Shown: in pieces, positions 15,905 through 25,170 of the stretch
Numbering within the stretch: position 1 is the first letter of the stretch
How the letters are laid out: every line of letters begins with the position of its first letter
Assembly: GCF_020171985.1 (NCBI RefSeq)
Contig: NZ_JAIVAL010000002.1
Coordinates: forward strand, 248,001-312,000
Source: Halobacillus halophilus
GTDB taxonomy: Bacteria > Bacillota > Bacilli > Bacillales > Halobacillaceae
Reading direction: 5' to 3'
Length of the DNA: 64,000 nucleotides
The notes under the pieces: model-generated
Database searches by the model: none
Seen by the model: only the letters and a program-made list of their open reading frames with translations
What the model was told of the DNA's origin: nothing
Position numbers and translations under genes: made by a program

Positions 15905-17167
15905 TTACCTGATTTGACCCGAACCTTTCATAAGGAACTTCACAGTCGTAAGTGCGGGAAGCCCCATTGGACCACGGGCATGTAATTTTTGTGTGGAAAT
16001 ACCGATTTCTGCGCCGAAACCGAGAGCGCCTCCATCCGTAAAACGAGTCGATGCATTGTGATAGATCGCTGCTGCGTCTACAATAGCTAAGAATTTATCA
16101 GCTGCCTCCTGATTTTCTGTAACGATCGCTTCGGAGTGCTTCGTACCGTAAGTTTCAATGTGCGAGATAGCATCTACTACATCATCGACCGCTTTTACAG
16201 CGATGTCTGTGCTTAGATATTCGTTTTTCCAGTCATCTTCACCGGCTGGCACAGCGTCTGGAATAAGATCAACGATATACTCATCTCCATGGACATTGAT
16301 ATTTTCCTTTTTCAAGGCAGCAATTAACTCATCACTGTATTGCGCAAGCCATTCTTTGTGAACAATTAGTGTTTCTGCTGCATTACAGACAGCAGGACGG
16401 TCTGTCTTAGCATTTACAAGTATGCTGATGGCTTTTTCCACATCGGCATCTTTATCAATATAGATGTGGCAGTTTCCTACCCCTGTTTCAAGCACAGGGA
16501 CAGTTGCGTTTTCCACTACTGCCTGAATCAGTTTTCCTCCACCGCGTGGAATGAGTACATCGACGTGTTCTTTCATAGTGAAAAGCTGGTTCGTTGCGGC
16601 ACGGTCTGTGGACGCAATAAACTGCACGGCTTCTTGAGGTATTTTTGTTTCCGCAAGTGCTTTGTGGATAACTTCTACGATAGCCTGGTTAGAATTAATA
16701 GCTGAAGATCCGCCTTTTAGCACGATTGCGTTGCCGGATTTAAGTGCCAGGCCTGTTGCATCTACCGTTACGTTTGGACGAGCTTCATAGATCATACCAA
16801 TTACGCCAAGAGGCACGGTAACTTTTTCAACTTGAAGTCCGTTTTCAAGTGTCCAGTCTGAGAGCTTTTTGCCAGTAGGATCTTCAAGTTCGGCAACGTC
16901 ACGTAGTCCTTGTGCAAAGTCACGAATTCGCTCTTGTGACAAAGAAAGACGATCCATAAATGCTTCTGTAAAGCCTTGTTCTCTTCCATTTCGTAAATCC
17001 TTCTCATTTGCAGCAAGAATTGTTTCGAAATCGCGTTCCAGAACATCCGCGATATGGTGAAGAGCATCATTTTTTTCCTTATCTGAAAGAATCATTAAGC
17101 TCTTAGAAGCTTTCTTTGCTTCAATCGCTTGTGCTTCAACATTCACATTATCTTTTGTTAGTGTCAT
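15905..17167 (-). CDS. proA: Glutamate-5-semialdehyde dehydrogenase (gamma-glutamyl phosphate reductase)
   Basis: 420-residue NADPH-dependent enzyme that reduces gamma-glutamyl phosphate to glutamate-5-semialdehyde, the second step of proline synthesis. It has the ALDH-like fold with LGVIGMIYEARPNVTVDA, LKGGSSAINSN and the catalytic Cys in the TDRPAVCNAAETLIVH segment (about 255-270). The C-terminus GLPALTTVKFLMKGSGQIR is complete. ATG 17167 is chosen, with AAGGAGGT 7 nt away; a TTG directly upstream is less likely. It is the last gene of the three-gene operon, 20 bp after the kinase gene. Confidence 0.95.
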   Translation of the reverse strand: MTLTKDNVNVEAQAIEAKKASKSLMILSDKEKNDALHHIADVLERDFETILAANEKDLRNGREQGFTEAFMDRLSLSQERIRDFAQGLRDVAELEDPTGKKLSDWTLENGLQVEKVTVPLGVIGMIYEARPNVTVDATGLALKSGNAIVLKGGSSAINSNQAIVEVIHKALAETKIPQEAVQFIASTDRAATNQLFTMKEHVDVLIPRGGGKLIQAVVENATVPVLETGVGNCHIYIDKDADVEKAISILVNAKTDRPAVCNAAETLIVHKEWLAQYSDELIAALKKENINVHGDEYIVDLIPDAVPAGEDDWKNEYLSTDIAVKAVDDVVDAISHIETYGTKHSEAIVTENQEAADKFLAIVDAAAIYHNASTRFTDGGALGFGAEIGISTQKLHARGPMGLPALTTVKFLMKGSGQIR

Positions 17168-17187
17168 CAAAGACCTCCTTGATATTT

Positions 17188-18318
17188 TTAAACGCCTACG
17201 GGTAGAGCTACATCTAAATGACAGACAAAATCTTTTCGTTCAATCGCCGCTTTTTCATAAGATTCAAGTTCAGGTTCTGTAAGAGTAATCATTTCCTTCA
17301 TTTGCTCTGAAGAATAATTTACGACTCCAAGGCCGATTTCTTCGCCTTCTAAATCATGAATACGCACAACGGCACCTTCTTTGAAACGTCCTTTTACATG
17401 GTGCACATTCGTAGGAAGCAAACTTCTCTTCATTTCTACAATAGATTCTTTAGCGCGATGGTCAATAATAACTTCGCCTTCAGGTCCGGAGTTAAAAGCG
17501 ATCCATTGTTTCTTCTGATCGAGATTCTCCGTTTCCGGTGCGGTTTCGAAATAGGTTCCTCTTGCGTTGTGGTAGACAGCATCATAAACAATGTTGTCGG
17601 TACCTGCTTTTCCTAAGAAAGAAGATATACCAGACGCCATAGAGATCTTGAAGGCGTCTATTTTGGATTTCATGCCTCCTGTACCGACGGCGCTTCCTGG
17701 GTCGCCAGCTGCTGCTTCAATCTCTGGGGTGATTTCGTGGACTTTATTGAGAAGTTCAGCATCCTCATTTTTTCTAGGATCTGCATTATATAAACCATCA
17801 ATATCGGATAAGATCACTAATTGGTCTGCATCGACAAGGCCAGCTACTTTAGCGGACAATGTATCGTTGTCACCGAATTTCAACCGGTCGATGGTAATGG
17901 TGTCATTTTCATTTACAATGGGGATAATTCCGCGTTCAAGCAATACGTTAATAGTATTACGAGCGTTGTTATAACGATCTTCATCAGAAAAATCACTGCG
18001 CGTGATTAATATCTGGGATCCAATATAACCATTAGACAGGAATAGATCAGAATACGATTCCATTAGTAATCCCTGACCAATTGAGGCGGCGGCTTGTTTT
18101 TCAGGTAAAGTGCTTGGACGCTCCAGGCATCCGAGCTTACGATAGCCAGCCGCTACTGCACCCGAAGATACGAGTAATACTTCGTGGCCATCGTCCTTTA
18201 ATCGGACGACTTCATCTACTAGTTTTTCGAGTTTCCGACGGCTAATCTCGCCGTGCAAACTGGTTAAAGAACTGCTTCCTATTTTTATAACTACTCTTTT
18301 TTTATCTTGAGTCAACAT
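17188..18318 (-). CDS. proJ: Glutamate 5-kinase
   Basis: 376-residue ATP-dependent kinase forming gamma-glutamyl phosphate, the first and normally feedback-controlled step of proline synthesis. The amino acid kinase domain (1-260) shows KRVVIKIGSSSLT, LLVSSGAVAAGYRKLG, PIVNENDTI, KFGDNDTLSA and GTGGMKSKIDAFKIS. A PUA domain fills about 280-360 (GEVIIDHRAKESIVE onwards). Its position between a P5C reductase gene and proA matches the osmostress operon proHJA of Bacillus and Halobacillus, so I use proJ rather than proB. Reduced proline feedback would be expected for a ProJ enzyme but cannot be seen in the sequence. Confidence 0.92.
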   Translation of the reverse strand: MLTQDKKRVVIKIGSSSLTSLHGEISRRKLEKLVDEVVRLKDDGHEVLLVSSGAVAAGYRKLGCLERPSTLPEKQAAASIGQGLLMESYSDLFLSNGYIGSQILITRSDFSDEDRYNNARNTINVLLERGIIPIVNENDTITIDRLKFGDNDTLSAKVAGLVDADQLVILSDIDGLYNADPRKNEDAELLNKVHEITPEIEAAAGDPGSAVGTGGMKSKIDAFKISMASGISSFLGKAGTDNIVYDAVYHNARGTYFETAPETENLDQKKQWIAFNSGPEGEVIIDHRAKESIVEMKRSLLPTNVHHVKGRFKEGAVVRIHDLEGEEIGLGVVNYSSEQMKEMITLTEPELESYEKAAIERKDFVCHLDVALPVGV

Positions 18319-18351
18319 ATCACTCCTATTTAACGTATTGCGTCGAGTTTA

Positions 18352-19194
18352 TTATTTACTTCCTACTAACAGGCCTTCTATTTCTTTACTGAGCTCTTTT
18401 GAGCGTCCGGCAGCACCTTTAACAGCTGCTGAGATCGCGTCTCCACCGCCGCTTTCTTCCAGTGCATCAAGGCCAGCCGCTGTCGTTCCGTTTGGAGAGG
18501 TAACTTTTTTACGAAGTTCTGCTGGGCTTTCTTCGCCCTCAAGCATCATTTTGGCTGCACCGAGTAAAGTTTGTGCTCCAATTTCTCTAAGAGTTTTGGA
18601 ATCCATACCCTCGGCACGGCCAGTTTCCTCAATATGCTCCATTAGATAGTAAAAATAAGCAGGACCGCTTCCGGCAATTCCGGTAAAGACATCCATTTTA
18701 TCCTCTGGAATAATGAAAACTTCTCCAATAGACTGTAGAAGAGCTTTAGCTACTAGAACATTTTCCATATCTGTATAATGCCCTGGACACATCGCGGTTG
18801 CTGATTCACGAAGCGCGCTGGATGTGTTCGGCATCACTCGAATGACTTCTTGACCATCATTCAGACGATCTTCCATATATGAAGTAGAAATTCCAGCAAG
18901 GACGGAGACAAGTACTTGATTCGGAGTTAATTTATAACGTAAGTCTTCAAGTACAGCATCAATATCTTTTGGCTTCATAGCCAGAATAAGTTGATCCACT
19001 TGTGAAAAGTCTAAATCATCTTTTAATACCGTACGTACACCATATTTATCATTAATCTCATTTAATCGATCTTGATTACTTCGATTGGTTACAATGATCT
19101 GATCTGCTGAAATGTTCCCGGATTCAACCATACCTGAAATCATAGCTTCAGCCATAGAGCCTGCACCTAGAAAAGCAATCGTTTGTTTGATCAT
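18352..19194 (-). CDS. proH: Pyrroline-5-carboxylate reductase
   Basis: 280-residue NAD(P)H-dependent enzyme that makes proline from pyrroline-5-carboxylate. It starts TIAFLGAGSMAEAMISGMV and continues with ILAMKPKDIDAVL, VSVLAGIS, VIRVMPNTSSALRESATAMC and the C-terminal dimer domain with GSGPAYFYYLMEHIEETG and SPNGTTAAGLDAL. ATG 19194 (GGGAGAG upstream) is preferred to the upstream in-frame ATG at 19254, which has no ribosome binding site. It is first in the proH-proJ-proA order. No T-box is visible in the leader, unlike housekeeping proBA operons, which supports osmotic rather than proline-starvation control. Confidence 0.92.
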   Translation of the reverse strand: MIKQTIAFLGAGSMAEAMISGMVESGNISADQIIVTNRSNQDRLNEINDKYGVRTVLKDDLDFSQVDQLILAMKPKDIDAVLEDLRYKLTPNQVLVSVLAGISTSYMEDRLNDGQEVIRVMPNTSSALRESATAMCPGHYTDMENVLVAKALLQSIGEVFIIPEDKMDVFTGIAGSGPAYFYYLMEHIEETGRAEGMDSKTLREIGAQTLLGAAKMMLEGEESPAELRKKVTSPNGTTAAGLDALEESGGGDAISAAVKGAAGRSKELSKEIEGLLVGSK

Positions 19195-19511
19195 TTGAGT
19201 TAATCTCTCCCGTTCGTATTTTTTGTTCGCTTTCTTTATGACGTTTTTCATCATAACACTGGCAAAAATTGAATCAAGGGGTATTTACCAAATGATGTCT
19301 ATAAAAGCCAATTAGTTAGTGTAAACGGTTTCACAGCGAGATATTTTCATCTCATCGCTTCTCATCGCAATTAATGGCTTCTCATGGCTGTATTTGCGGA
19401 CTGATTTTTTACGAATTTCCATATAAAACCCAATAATATGAATTCAGTAAATATTCAAAAAACTTATCACAGCAAGGGTTATAGCATTTCAAAACCTCTG
19501 GGATACCTACA

Positions 19512-19553
19512 ACATAGTGTTAAAGAGAAGTTCCCTTTTCTTTAACACTATGT
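19512..19553. repeat. Inverted repeat upstream of structured repeat copy A
   Basis: 14-bp perfect arms (ACATAGTGTTAAAG / CTTTAACACTATGT) around a 14-nt loop. There is no T tract on either strand, so it is not a typical terminator. It lies about 320 bp upstream of the proH start and abuts the structured repeat. Confidence 0.55.
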
Positions 19554-19843
19554 TTCAAGATATTTAGGTTGAGAGGACAGTCCTTCGGGGGATGATTTCG
19601 CTTTCCGGCCCTGCACGACGCAGGGCCGCAGGAAAGTGTTCAAATGTGGAATCACCCTGAAAGACACGACCAGCATAAGCCGACCTTCAAAAGGATTGCA
19701 GTTTTTCAATCCGTTGATGAGCGGCTTATGTCTCGAGTGTCTGGGTGATGGAACAAGACGAGTTGTTTCCGTAGTCAGCCCATCTCTATATCAGCAACGG
19801 ACTAAGATATCTCGAACCTGAGTCTTACAGTAACCGGCGCTTT
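19554..19843 (+). repeat. Structured intergenic repeat, copy A
   Basis: About 290 bp, no gene. The left part has GGATGATTTCGCTTTCCGG and a small hairpin CCCTGC/GCAGGG. A long imperfect stem then pairs 19651-19657 with 19743-19749, 19662-19667 with 19737-19742 and CATAAGCCG (19674-19682) with CGGCTTATG (19722-19730). An inner stem is GGATTG (19693-19698) / CAATCC (19707-19712). The right end carries a sequence related to TATCTCGAACCTGAGTCTTA. Copy D near 51.8 kb is almost the same sequence in the opposite orientation. A 61-codon frame inside it is not credible as a gene. Confidence 0.85.
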
Positions 19844-19863
19844 AGTGGAATCAATAAGATCGC

Positions 19864-19899
19864 ACAAAAAAACTTACGGGCTTGTGGGGCCCGTAAGTT
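19864..19899 (-). terminator. Terminator of the thioredoxin-like gene
   Basis: Stem AACTTACGGG / CCCGTAAGTT with seven T on the minus strand, 6 bp after the stop. Confidence 0.87.
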
Positions 19900-19904
19900 T
19901 CCGC

Positions 19905-20234
19905 TTAAGATTCGTTAATAAAATGATTATACTTCACCAGCTGCTGATTCAGTTCTCCTAGAGGTACGAAGCGCGCCTTTCTGAACAGTTCCTTACCTTC
20001 TGAGAAAACAAGGACCGCGGGAACAGAAAATACAGAGAACTGCCCGGCTGCTTCAGGTACTTCGCTTGCGTCCACATGGATAGAGGATATGCCAGGGTAA
20101 TCTTCAAGCAGCTCCTCAACCTGAGGTTTTAACGAGTGGCAGACGGAGCAATTCGGTTGTGATATATAAACAAGTGACAACCGTTCACGGTTAATAAACG
20201 ATTGAATAGATTCTAATGATTGTAATGAATTCAA
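19905..20234 (-). CDS. Thioredoxin-like protein
   Basis: 109-residue thioredoxin-fold protein with a redox-active CSVC motif (in SQPNCSVCHSLKPQVEELL, about residues 30-48) and the cis-proline loop FSVPAVLVFSEG. The active site differs from the WCGPC of true thioredoxin, so it may reduce a specific disulfide or bacillithiol-mixed disulfides. It has no signal peptide and is therefore cytosolic. TTG 20234 is chosen as start because AGAGGTG is 6 nt upstream; a GTG three codons earlier overlaps that site. It resembles YtpP-type proteins of Bacillus. Confidence 0.8.
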   Translation of the reverse strand: MNSLQSLESIQSFINRERLSLVYISQPNCSVCHSLKPQVEELLEDYPGISSIHVDASEVPEAAGQFSVFSVPAVLVFSEGKELFRKARFVPLGELNQQLVKYNHFINES

Positions 20235-20321
20235 ATAACTCACCTCTAATTAATCTTGTTTCTATTGTACCAAGATTTAACCAGGGTTTCTTTCATTCTG
20301 CCTATGTGTAAAAAAACACCA

Positions 20322-20933
20322 TTATTGAAGGCGGTCTGGAATATCCTGCTGGTTTTTTTTCGTTTCCACTTCTTGAAAAATGTTTACCGATTGTGGTGTC
20401 GGTGGCGCCTGGTAAGCGGTATTCGACCCTAACAGGTTCTTTAAAGCAATTAATTCTTTTCGTACTTCTTCTACATCCTGTTTAGTAGCTGGTTTATAAT
20501 TTTCCTTAAGTTCTACACCAATCTGACCATTCGGTTCGAGGGTCGCAGACTTTACGTCCTGAATGGAGGTAACGCTCTGCTGTCTCAATTTCATTTCCAA
20601 CTGGTCAACGGTCAGCCTCATTTTCTTTAAGTTCTGATCATTTAATTGACCATTTACGATCACTGGCTTAGATTTCCCAGTTAAAAAGTTTTCCATAAAA
20701 TCAAATTTCACTTGCATGAATTCCATTGCAATTAAGGTTAAAACAAGCACTCCGCCTACACCAAAGGTAACCCAGACATTTTTCCCGGCCACCGGCTGAA
20801 TTAAAAGGGAGCCGATCGCAATCATAATGACGGTCTGAGAAAGCGTCATTTGAGATATCGATTTACGTCCTGCAATTCTAAGGATGATCGTGCCCACGAT
20901 GATTATCAGTATCGCTTTCCATATCCAGTCCAT
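20322..20933 (-). CDS. DUF421 membrane protein (YetF family)
   Basis: 203-residue protein with two or three N-terminal transmembrane helices (about 5-25, 33-50, 58-77) and a cytoplasmic DUF421 domain containing GKSKPVIVNGQLNDQNLKKMRLTVDQLEMKLRQQ and SIQDVKSATLEPNGQIGVELK. The C-terminal 35 residues are polar and disordered-looking. The family (YetF, YdfS, YkjA) is common in Bacilli, and some members are linked to spore germination or membrane stress; the molecular role is unknown. ATG 20933 has GAGGTG 6 nt upstream. Confidence 0.82.
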   Translation of the reverse strand: MDWIWKAILIIIVGTIILRIAGRKSISQMTLSQTVIMIAIGSLLIQPVAGKNVWVTFGVGGVLVLTLIAMEFMQVKFDFMENFLTGKSKPVIVNGQLNDQNLKKMRLTVDQLEMKLRQQSVTSIQDVKSATLEPNGQIGVELKENYKPATKQDVEEVRKELIALKNLLGSNTAYQAPPTPQSVNIFQEVETKKNQQDIPDRLQ

Positions 20934-21047
20934 AACTCTCACCTCATTTCCCTGATATTTTTCCCAGCCTATCCATTGTTATTCCATAATCATGTTGCAA
21001 ATCCGGCCTCCATCCGCTATACTTTTCTAAAATTAATTAAATTCCAT

Positions 21048-21261
21048 GAAAAAGAGAGTAACTTATGTGTGAGGCCAAGCGATTCAGGGACGGTGAGAGC
21101 CTGAACCAATACCCGTAAGTGAACCGGACTTTTGAGAAGCCTGCCTGAAACAAGTAGGGATTGGCCGGGGCCACCCCCGTTAACAATACCGAGTGGCTAT
21201 ACAGCTATAAGAGTGGTACCGCGAGTTTAACCTCGTCTCTTTCAAGAGACGAGGTTTTTTT
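21048..21261 (+). promoter_or_regulatory. T-box riboswitch leader of argS
   Basis: Leader with the conserved T-box element GAGTGGTACCGCG (21211-21223), preceded by a long stem I region containing GGTGAGAGCCTGAACC. A terminator hairpin follows, CCTCGTCTCTT / AAGAGACGAGG with seven T (21231-21261). T-box RNAs read uncharged tRNA and let transcription continue when it is plentiful. The specifier codon is probably CGT at 21114-21116 (arginine), consistent with the downstream arginyl-tRNA synthetase; that placement is less sure than the T-box itself. Confidence 0.9.
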
Positions 21262-21281
21262 ATTTGAAGGAGGAATTATAA

Positions 21282-22964
21282 ATGGAAAAGCACATTCTGG
21301 CTCTACAGCTATCCCATATTTTAGGTGAACAGTTTTCAAGAGAATGGGTACTAGACAAAATTGAAATTCCCAAGCAGCCGCATTTAGGTGATTTAGCTTT
21401 TCCCTGTTTTTCATTGGCTTCTTTCTTCAAAAGAAATCCCAAAGAGATCGCTTCTGAGCTTTCATCCCAACTCAAACATGATATCTTCAATGAAGTACAG
21501 ACAGCAGGAGGATATATTAACATTTTTCTAAATCAAGCTTTTGTAACGGAGCAAACCATTAAGCAAGTGCTTACGGATCCATCTCATTATGGGAATCACG
21601 ATTTCGGCAAAGGTAAAACGGTCGTACTGGATATGTCTGCACCAAATATCGCAAAACCTTTTTCTATGGGGCACCTCCGCTCCACCGTTATTGGAAATGC
21701 TCTTTCGAATTTGGCGGGAAAATGTGGCTATACTACTGTGAAGATTAACTACATAGGAGATTATGGCACACAGTTCGGAAAGCTTCTTGCTGCTTACCAG
21801 CACTGGGGCAATGAGGAGAAGGTACGAGAAAATCCCTTAAAGGAACTTACGAAAATATATGTCCAGTTTCATCAAGCCTCAAAAGACGATCCCTCCTTAA
21901 TTGAAGAGGGACGGGAATGGTTTAAGAAACTAGAGCAGCAGGACGAAGAAGCGCTGAAGCTCTGGAAATGGTTTAAAGATGTATCCCTGGAAGAATTCGA
22001 TAAGGTTTATAAACTGCTCGGTATTGAGTTCGATCTCACTCGAGGAGAAGCTTACTACAATGACAAAATGGACAAAACAGTGAAGCTGCTGAAGGAAAAC
22101 CAGCTGCTTGAAGAATCGGAAGGTGCCCAAGTGGTTCGTCTTGATAATGAAGGGCTGCCTCCCTGCCTCATCCAGAAAAGCAATGGAACATCTATTTATG
22201 CAACAAGAGACTTAACAGCTGCTATTGACCGTTATCAGACTTATGAAACTGAAGAAGCTCTTTATGTTGTGGGACATGAACAATCGTTACATTTTGAACA
22301 GGTGAAGCATGTGTTACGCAAACTTGATTTTGACTGGGCTGATCAGCTCAAGCATATTTCTTTTGGTATGATGCTTACAAATGGAAAGAAAATGTCCACA
22401 CGCCAGGGGAAAACGATCCTGCTTGAGGAGGTACTGGACGAATCTATACAACAAGCAGTCTCCAATATTGAAGCGAAAAACCCCGGATTACAAAACAAAG
22501 AGGAAATTGCGAAACAAGTGGGTGTTGGAGCCGTGATCTTCCACGACCTAAAGCATGATCGCCGCAGTGATGTAGAGTTCTCACTTGAAGATATGCTGAC
22601 TTTTGAAGGGAACACCGCTCCGTACTTACAGTATGCTTACGTCAGAGGACGCTCCCTACTTGAAAAAGGAGCATTTCATATAGAAGAAGCAGACGCTTCA
22701 CTTATCGAAGAATCTTCCTGGCAACTTGTGAAATGGATCCGTCAATATCCAGAAACGATTTTAAAAGCTAAAACGGACCATGATCCTTCACACGTCGCTA
22801 AATACTTACTCGAGCTAACCAAGGCTTTTAATAAGTATTATGCGGAAACGAAAATTCTACAAGGTGAGCAACAGAATGCGCGCTTAACCCTTATTTACGT
22901 CTTTACCATTGTATTGAAAGACGGTCTGAGTTTGCTTGGAATTGAGACTCCTGAACATATGTAA
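21282..22964 (+). CDS. argS: Arginyl-tRNA synthetase
   Basis: 560-residue class I synthetase charging tRNA-Arg. The N-terminal additional domain (1-110) is followed by the HIGH-equivalent SAPNIAKPFSMGHLRS (about 119-134), the catalytic segment SNGTSIYATRDLTAAIDRY, the KMSK-equivalent KKMSTRQGKTILLEE, and the C-terminal DALR anticodon-binding domain, including TAPYLQYAYVRGRSL. AAGGAGG precedes the ATG, 20 bp after the leader terminator. T-box control means it responds to arginine starvation. Whether the genome has a second, constitutive argS cannot be seen here. Confidence 0.95.
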   Translation: MEKHILALQLSHILGEQFSREWVLDKIEIPKQPHLGDLAFPCFSLASFFKRNPKEIASELSSQLKHDIFNEVQTAGGYINIFLNQAFVTEQTIKQVLTDPSHYGNHDFGKGKTVVLDMSAPNIAKPFSMGHLRSTVIGNALSNLAGKCGYTTVKINYIGDYGTQFGKLLAAYQHWGNEEKVRENPLKELTKIYVQFHQASKDDPSLIEEGREWFKKLEQQDEEALKLWKWFKDVSLEEFDKVYKLLGIEFDLTRGEAYYNDKMDKTVKLLKENQLLEESEGAQVVRLDNEGLPPCLIQKSNGTSIYATRDLTAAIDRYQTYETEEALYVVGHEQSLHFEQVKHVLRKLDFDWADQLKHISFGMMLTNGKKMSTRQGKTILLEEVLDESIQQAVSNIEAKNPGLQNKEEIAKQVGVGAVIFHDLKHDRRSDVEFSLEDMLTFEGNTAPYLQYAYVRGRSLLEKGAFHIEEADASLIEESSWQLVKWIRQYPETILKAKTDHDPSHVAKYLLELTKAFNKYYAETKILQGEQQNARLTLIYVFTIVLKDGLSLLGIETPEHM

Positions 22965-23045
22965 GGATAAAGGTTTTTTACTATCGCTTCCTCTTTTCTT
23001 CCTTTATAATATTAGGTTGTGACTGCTAAATAAGGAGGCTTACTT

Positions 23046-24533
23046 GTGGACGATAAAACCAAATATGAATTTTTAGCCGACGATCCTGACTTTAATGTAA
23101 AACCTGTTATGATTTCACTGATTATTGGAGCGTTCTTTGCCATTTTAAATGAAACGCTTTTAAATATTGCTTTGACTACATTAATGGAACAATTTAATAT
23201 TACAGCTCCTGTAGTGCAATGGATGGTTACAGGATTTATGCTGGTGATGGGAATCCTGATTCCTGTTTCCGCTTTGCTGCTTCAAACATTTACAACAAGA
23301 CAAATGTTCCTTGGCACGATGACCATATTTACGATGGGAACAATCATCTGTGCGGCTGCTCCTTCGTTTGGTGTTCTGCTTGTGGGAAGACTACTGCAGG
23401 CGGTTGGAACAGGATTATTAATTCCGATAATCTTTAATACATTCCTACTTTTATTTCCACCCGAACGCCGAGGGGCCATTATGGGCATGATTGGACTTGT
23501 CATCATGTTTGCACCGGCGATTGGTCCCACGTTATCAGGGATTATCGTTGAGTATTTAGGATGGAGATATTTGTTTATTACCGTTGTTCCATTTGCTTTA
23601 TTTTCAATTGCGTTCGCCTATAAGTTTTTGAAAAACGTAGGAGAAGTAACGAAACCAAAAGTTGATATTCTTTCTATTGTACTATCCACTGTAGGATTTG
23701 GCGGAATAGTACTTGGGTTTAGTTCGGCAGGAGAAGGTGAAGCAAGTTTTCTTGATTTCCAGGTACTTGCCATGATCATTGCAGGGGCGGTGTCCCTCAT
23801 CTTCTTTTCAATTCGCCAGCTAAGGCTTGAAGAACCGCTTCTCGACATACGCGTATTCCAATATCCGATGTTTACCATCGGTCTTGTGTTATTTATTATA
23901 GTAATGGTTTCAATGTTTTCATCCGAAATCATTTTACCCATGTACATGCAGGGACCACTCGCCATACCTGCTGCAACAGCTGGGCTGATTCTGCTTCCCG
24001 GGGCTTTATTGAATGGGCTCATGTCTCCAGTGATGGGAAAACTCTTTGATAAGTTTGGTCCGCGGCTGCTGATCATTCCAGCGACAGCTATTCTGATGGG
24101 AACCTTGTTCTCCTTAAGCCAGGTAAGTATGGATACACCGATTTGGCGGATTGTACTCAGCTATCTATTGCTTATGCTCTCGATATCAGCAGTTATGATG
24201 CCGGCTCAGACGAACGGTTTGAATCAGCTCCCTAAACGACTCTATCCCCACGGCACGGCAATTATGAATACTTTACAACCGGTATCCGGTGCTGTAGGGG
24301 TCGCTGTGTTCATTAGTTTGATGACTACGAGAGAGGAAAGCTATTTAAACAATGCACAAAATCCTGAATCTGAAACGGTCATGAGTCAAGCGCTTGTCGC
24401 CGGTGTTGAATTGGTTTACTTTATTGCCTTTACTTTAGCTGCCATTGGATTTATCGTTTCCCTTTTCGTTAAACGAGCGAAACAGACAGAACACGAAACG
24501 TCCGAAGAACAGGGGGCAGCTGTAGAACATTAA
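23046..24533 (+). CDS. DHA2-family MFS drug:proton exporter
   Basis: 495-residue major facilitator with about 14 predicted transmembrane helices, typical of the EmrB/QacA (DHA2) group. It shows QWMVTGFMLVMGILIPVSALL, LFGR-type loop replaced by FTTRQMFLGTM, LLVGRLLQAVGTGLLIPI, motif C APAIGPTLSGIIVEYLGWR, and ALLNGLMSPVMGKLFDKFGPR. It probably expels hydrophobic drugs or lipids in exchange for protons. The start is GTG with TAAGGAGG upstream. No local regulator gene flanks it; it follows argS by about 80 bp without an obvious terminator between them. Confidence 0.9.
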   Translation: MDDKTKYEFLADDPDFNVKPVMISLIIGAFFAILNETLLNIALTTLMEQFNITAPVVQWMVTGFMLVMGILIPVSALLLQTFTTRQMFLGTMTIFTMGTIICAAAPSFGVLLVGRLLQAVGTGLLIPIIFNTFLLLFPPERRGAIMGMIGLVIMFAPAIGPTLSGIIVEYLGWRYLFITVVPFALFSIAFAYKFLKNVGEVTKPKVDILSIVLSTVGFGGIVLGFSSAGEGEASFLDFQVLAMIIAGAVSLIFFSIRQLRLEEPLLDIRVFQYPMFTIGLVLFIIVMVSMFSSEIILPMYMQGPLAIPAATAGLILLPGALLNGLMSPVMGKLFDKFGPRLLIIPATAILMGTLFSLSQVSMDTPIWRIVLSYLLLMLSISAVMMPAQTNGLNQLPKRLYPHGTAIMNTLQPVSGAVGVAVFISLMTTREESYLNNAQNPESETVMSQALVAGVELVYFIAFTLAAIGFIVSLFVKRAKQTEHETSEEQGAAVEH

Positions 24534-24549
24534 GGACTTAAACGATCTC

Positions 24550-24573
24550 CCCCATCCGTAAAGACGGATGGGG
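24550..24573 (+). terminator. Rho-independent terminator
   Basis: Stem CCCCATCCGT / ACGGATGGGG, 16 bp after the exporter stop. The tail is short and only moderately T-rich. Confidence 0.7.
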
Positions 24574-24821
24574 TTCGTTATATAAACGGGTTGAACCTAT
24601 CGGAAGACCATTCTATTCAGAATACGTACTAGCGCAAAACTTCCCCTTTAGATTTAACGGAGAGGTTCACGGGAATGATTCTAGCATCCTGAAAGATGAA
24701 GATACCCCCTCCTTCTTGTAAGGATGCATTATGAAAGCATACTGGAGAGCGTGTATGTTTCGCAGCAAACCTCAGCATAATTTATAATAGTAGTAAGTAT
24801 GAGTGATAGGAGCGGATATCT

Positions 24822-25049
24822 ATGTACCCGATTTATTATGCAGTGGTGATCATCGTTTCCATCATAGCCCTTGTCAGTACCATCATGTTTGCTAAAGAAA
24901 TGACAAAACAGGAGAAGAAAAGCTCCTCTAAAAATGAAACCGATAGTCTGAAAAATGAAACTAAAAACTCGAGCATTCCTATGCTTACGGTTATTTATTC
25001 CATTACTTTTGTCATCTCTATTATTCTCATTTGGATTTTTATCTTATAG
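24822..25049 (+). CDS. Small membrane protein, two helices
   Basis: 75-residue protein with hydrophobic helices at about 5-24 and 52-74, separated by a charged Lys/Ser/Asn/Glu loop (KEMTKQEKKSSSKNETDSLK). The ribosome binding site is ATAGGAGCG. No family recognised. A terminator follows closely, so it is a single-gene unit. The 288 bp upstream of it hold no other gene that I can see. Confidence 0.65.
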   Translation: MYPIYYAVVIIVSIIALVSTIMFAKEMTKQEKKSSSKNETDSLKNETKNSSIPMLTVIYSITFVISIILIWIFIL

Positions 25050-25060
25050 CACAAAAGATA

Positions 25061-25095
25061 AGGAACTCTTCCCCCTCAGGAAGGTTCCTGTTTTT
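25061..25095 (+). terminator. Rho-independent terminator
   Basis: Stem AGGAAC-CTTCC / GGAAG-GTTCCT with one bulge, then GTTTTT. Confidence 0.75.
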
Positions 25096-25170
25096 ATGGA
25101 AGTTATTTAACTTTGGAGGAACGATTCAACCATTGTTAACAAATTGAACATTTTAGAGAGAGTGATTCCT

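Noticed and set aside
19195-19500. T-box or proline-responsive leader upstream of proH
   Set aside because: No T-box core, no terminator-antiterminator pair; only short CTTCTCAT-type direct repeats near 19350-19390.
19636-19821. 61-codon frame inside repeat copy A
   Set aside because: The sequence is a structured repeat; the frame is broken in copies C and D and stem changes follow pairing rather than codons.
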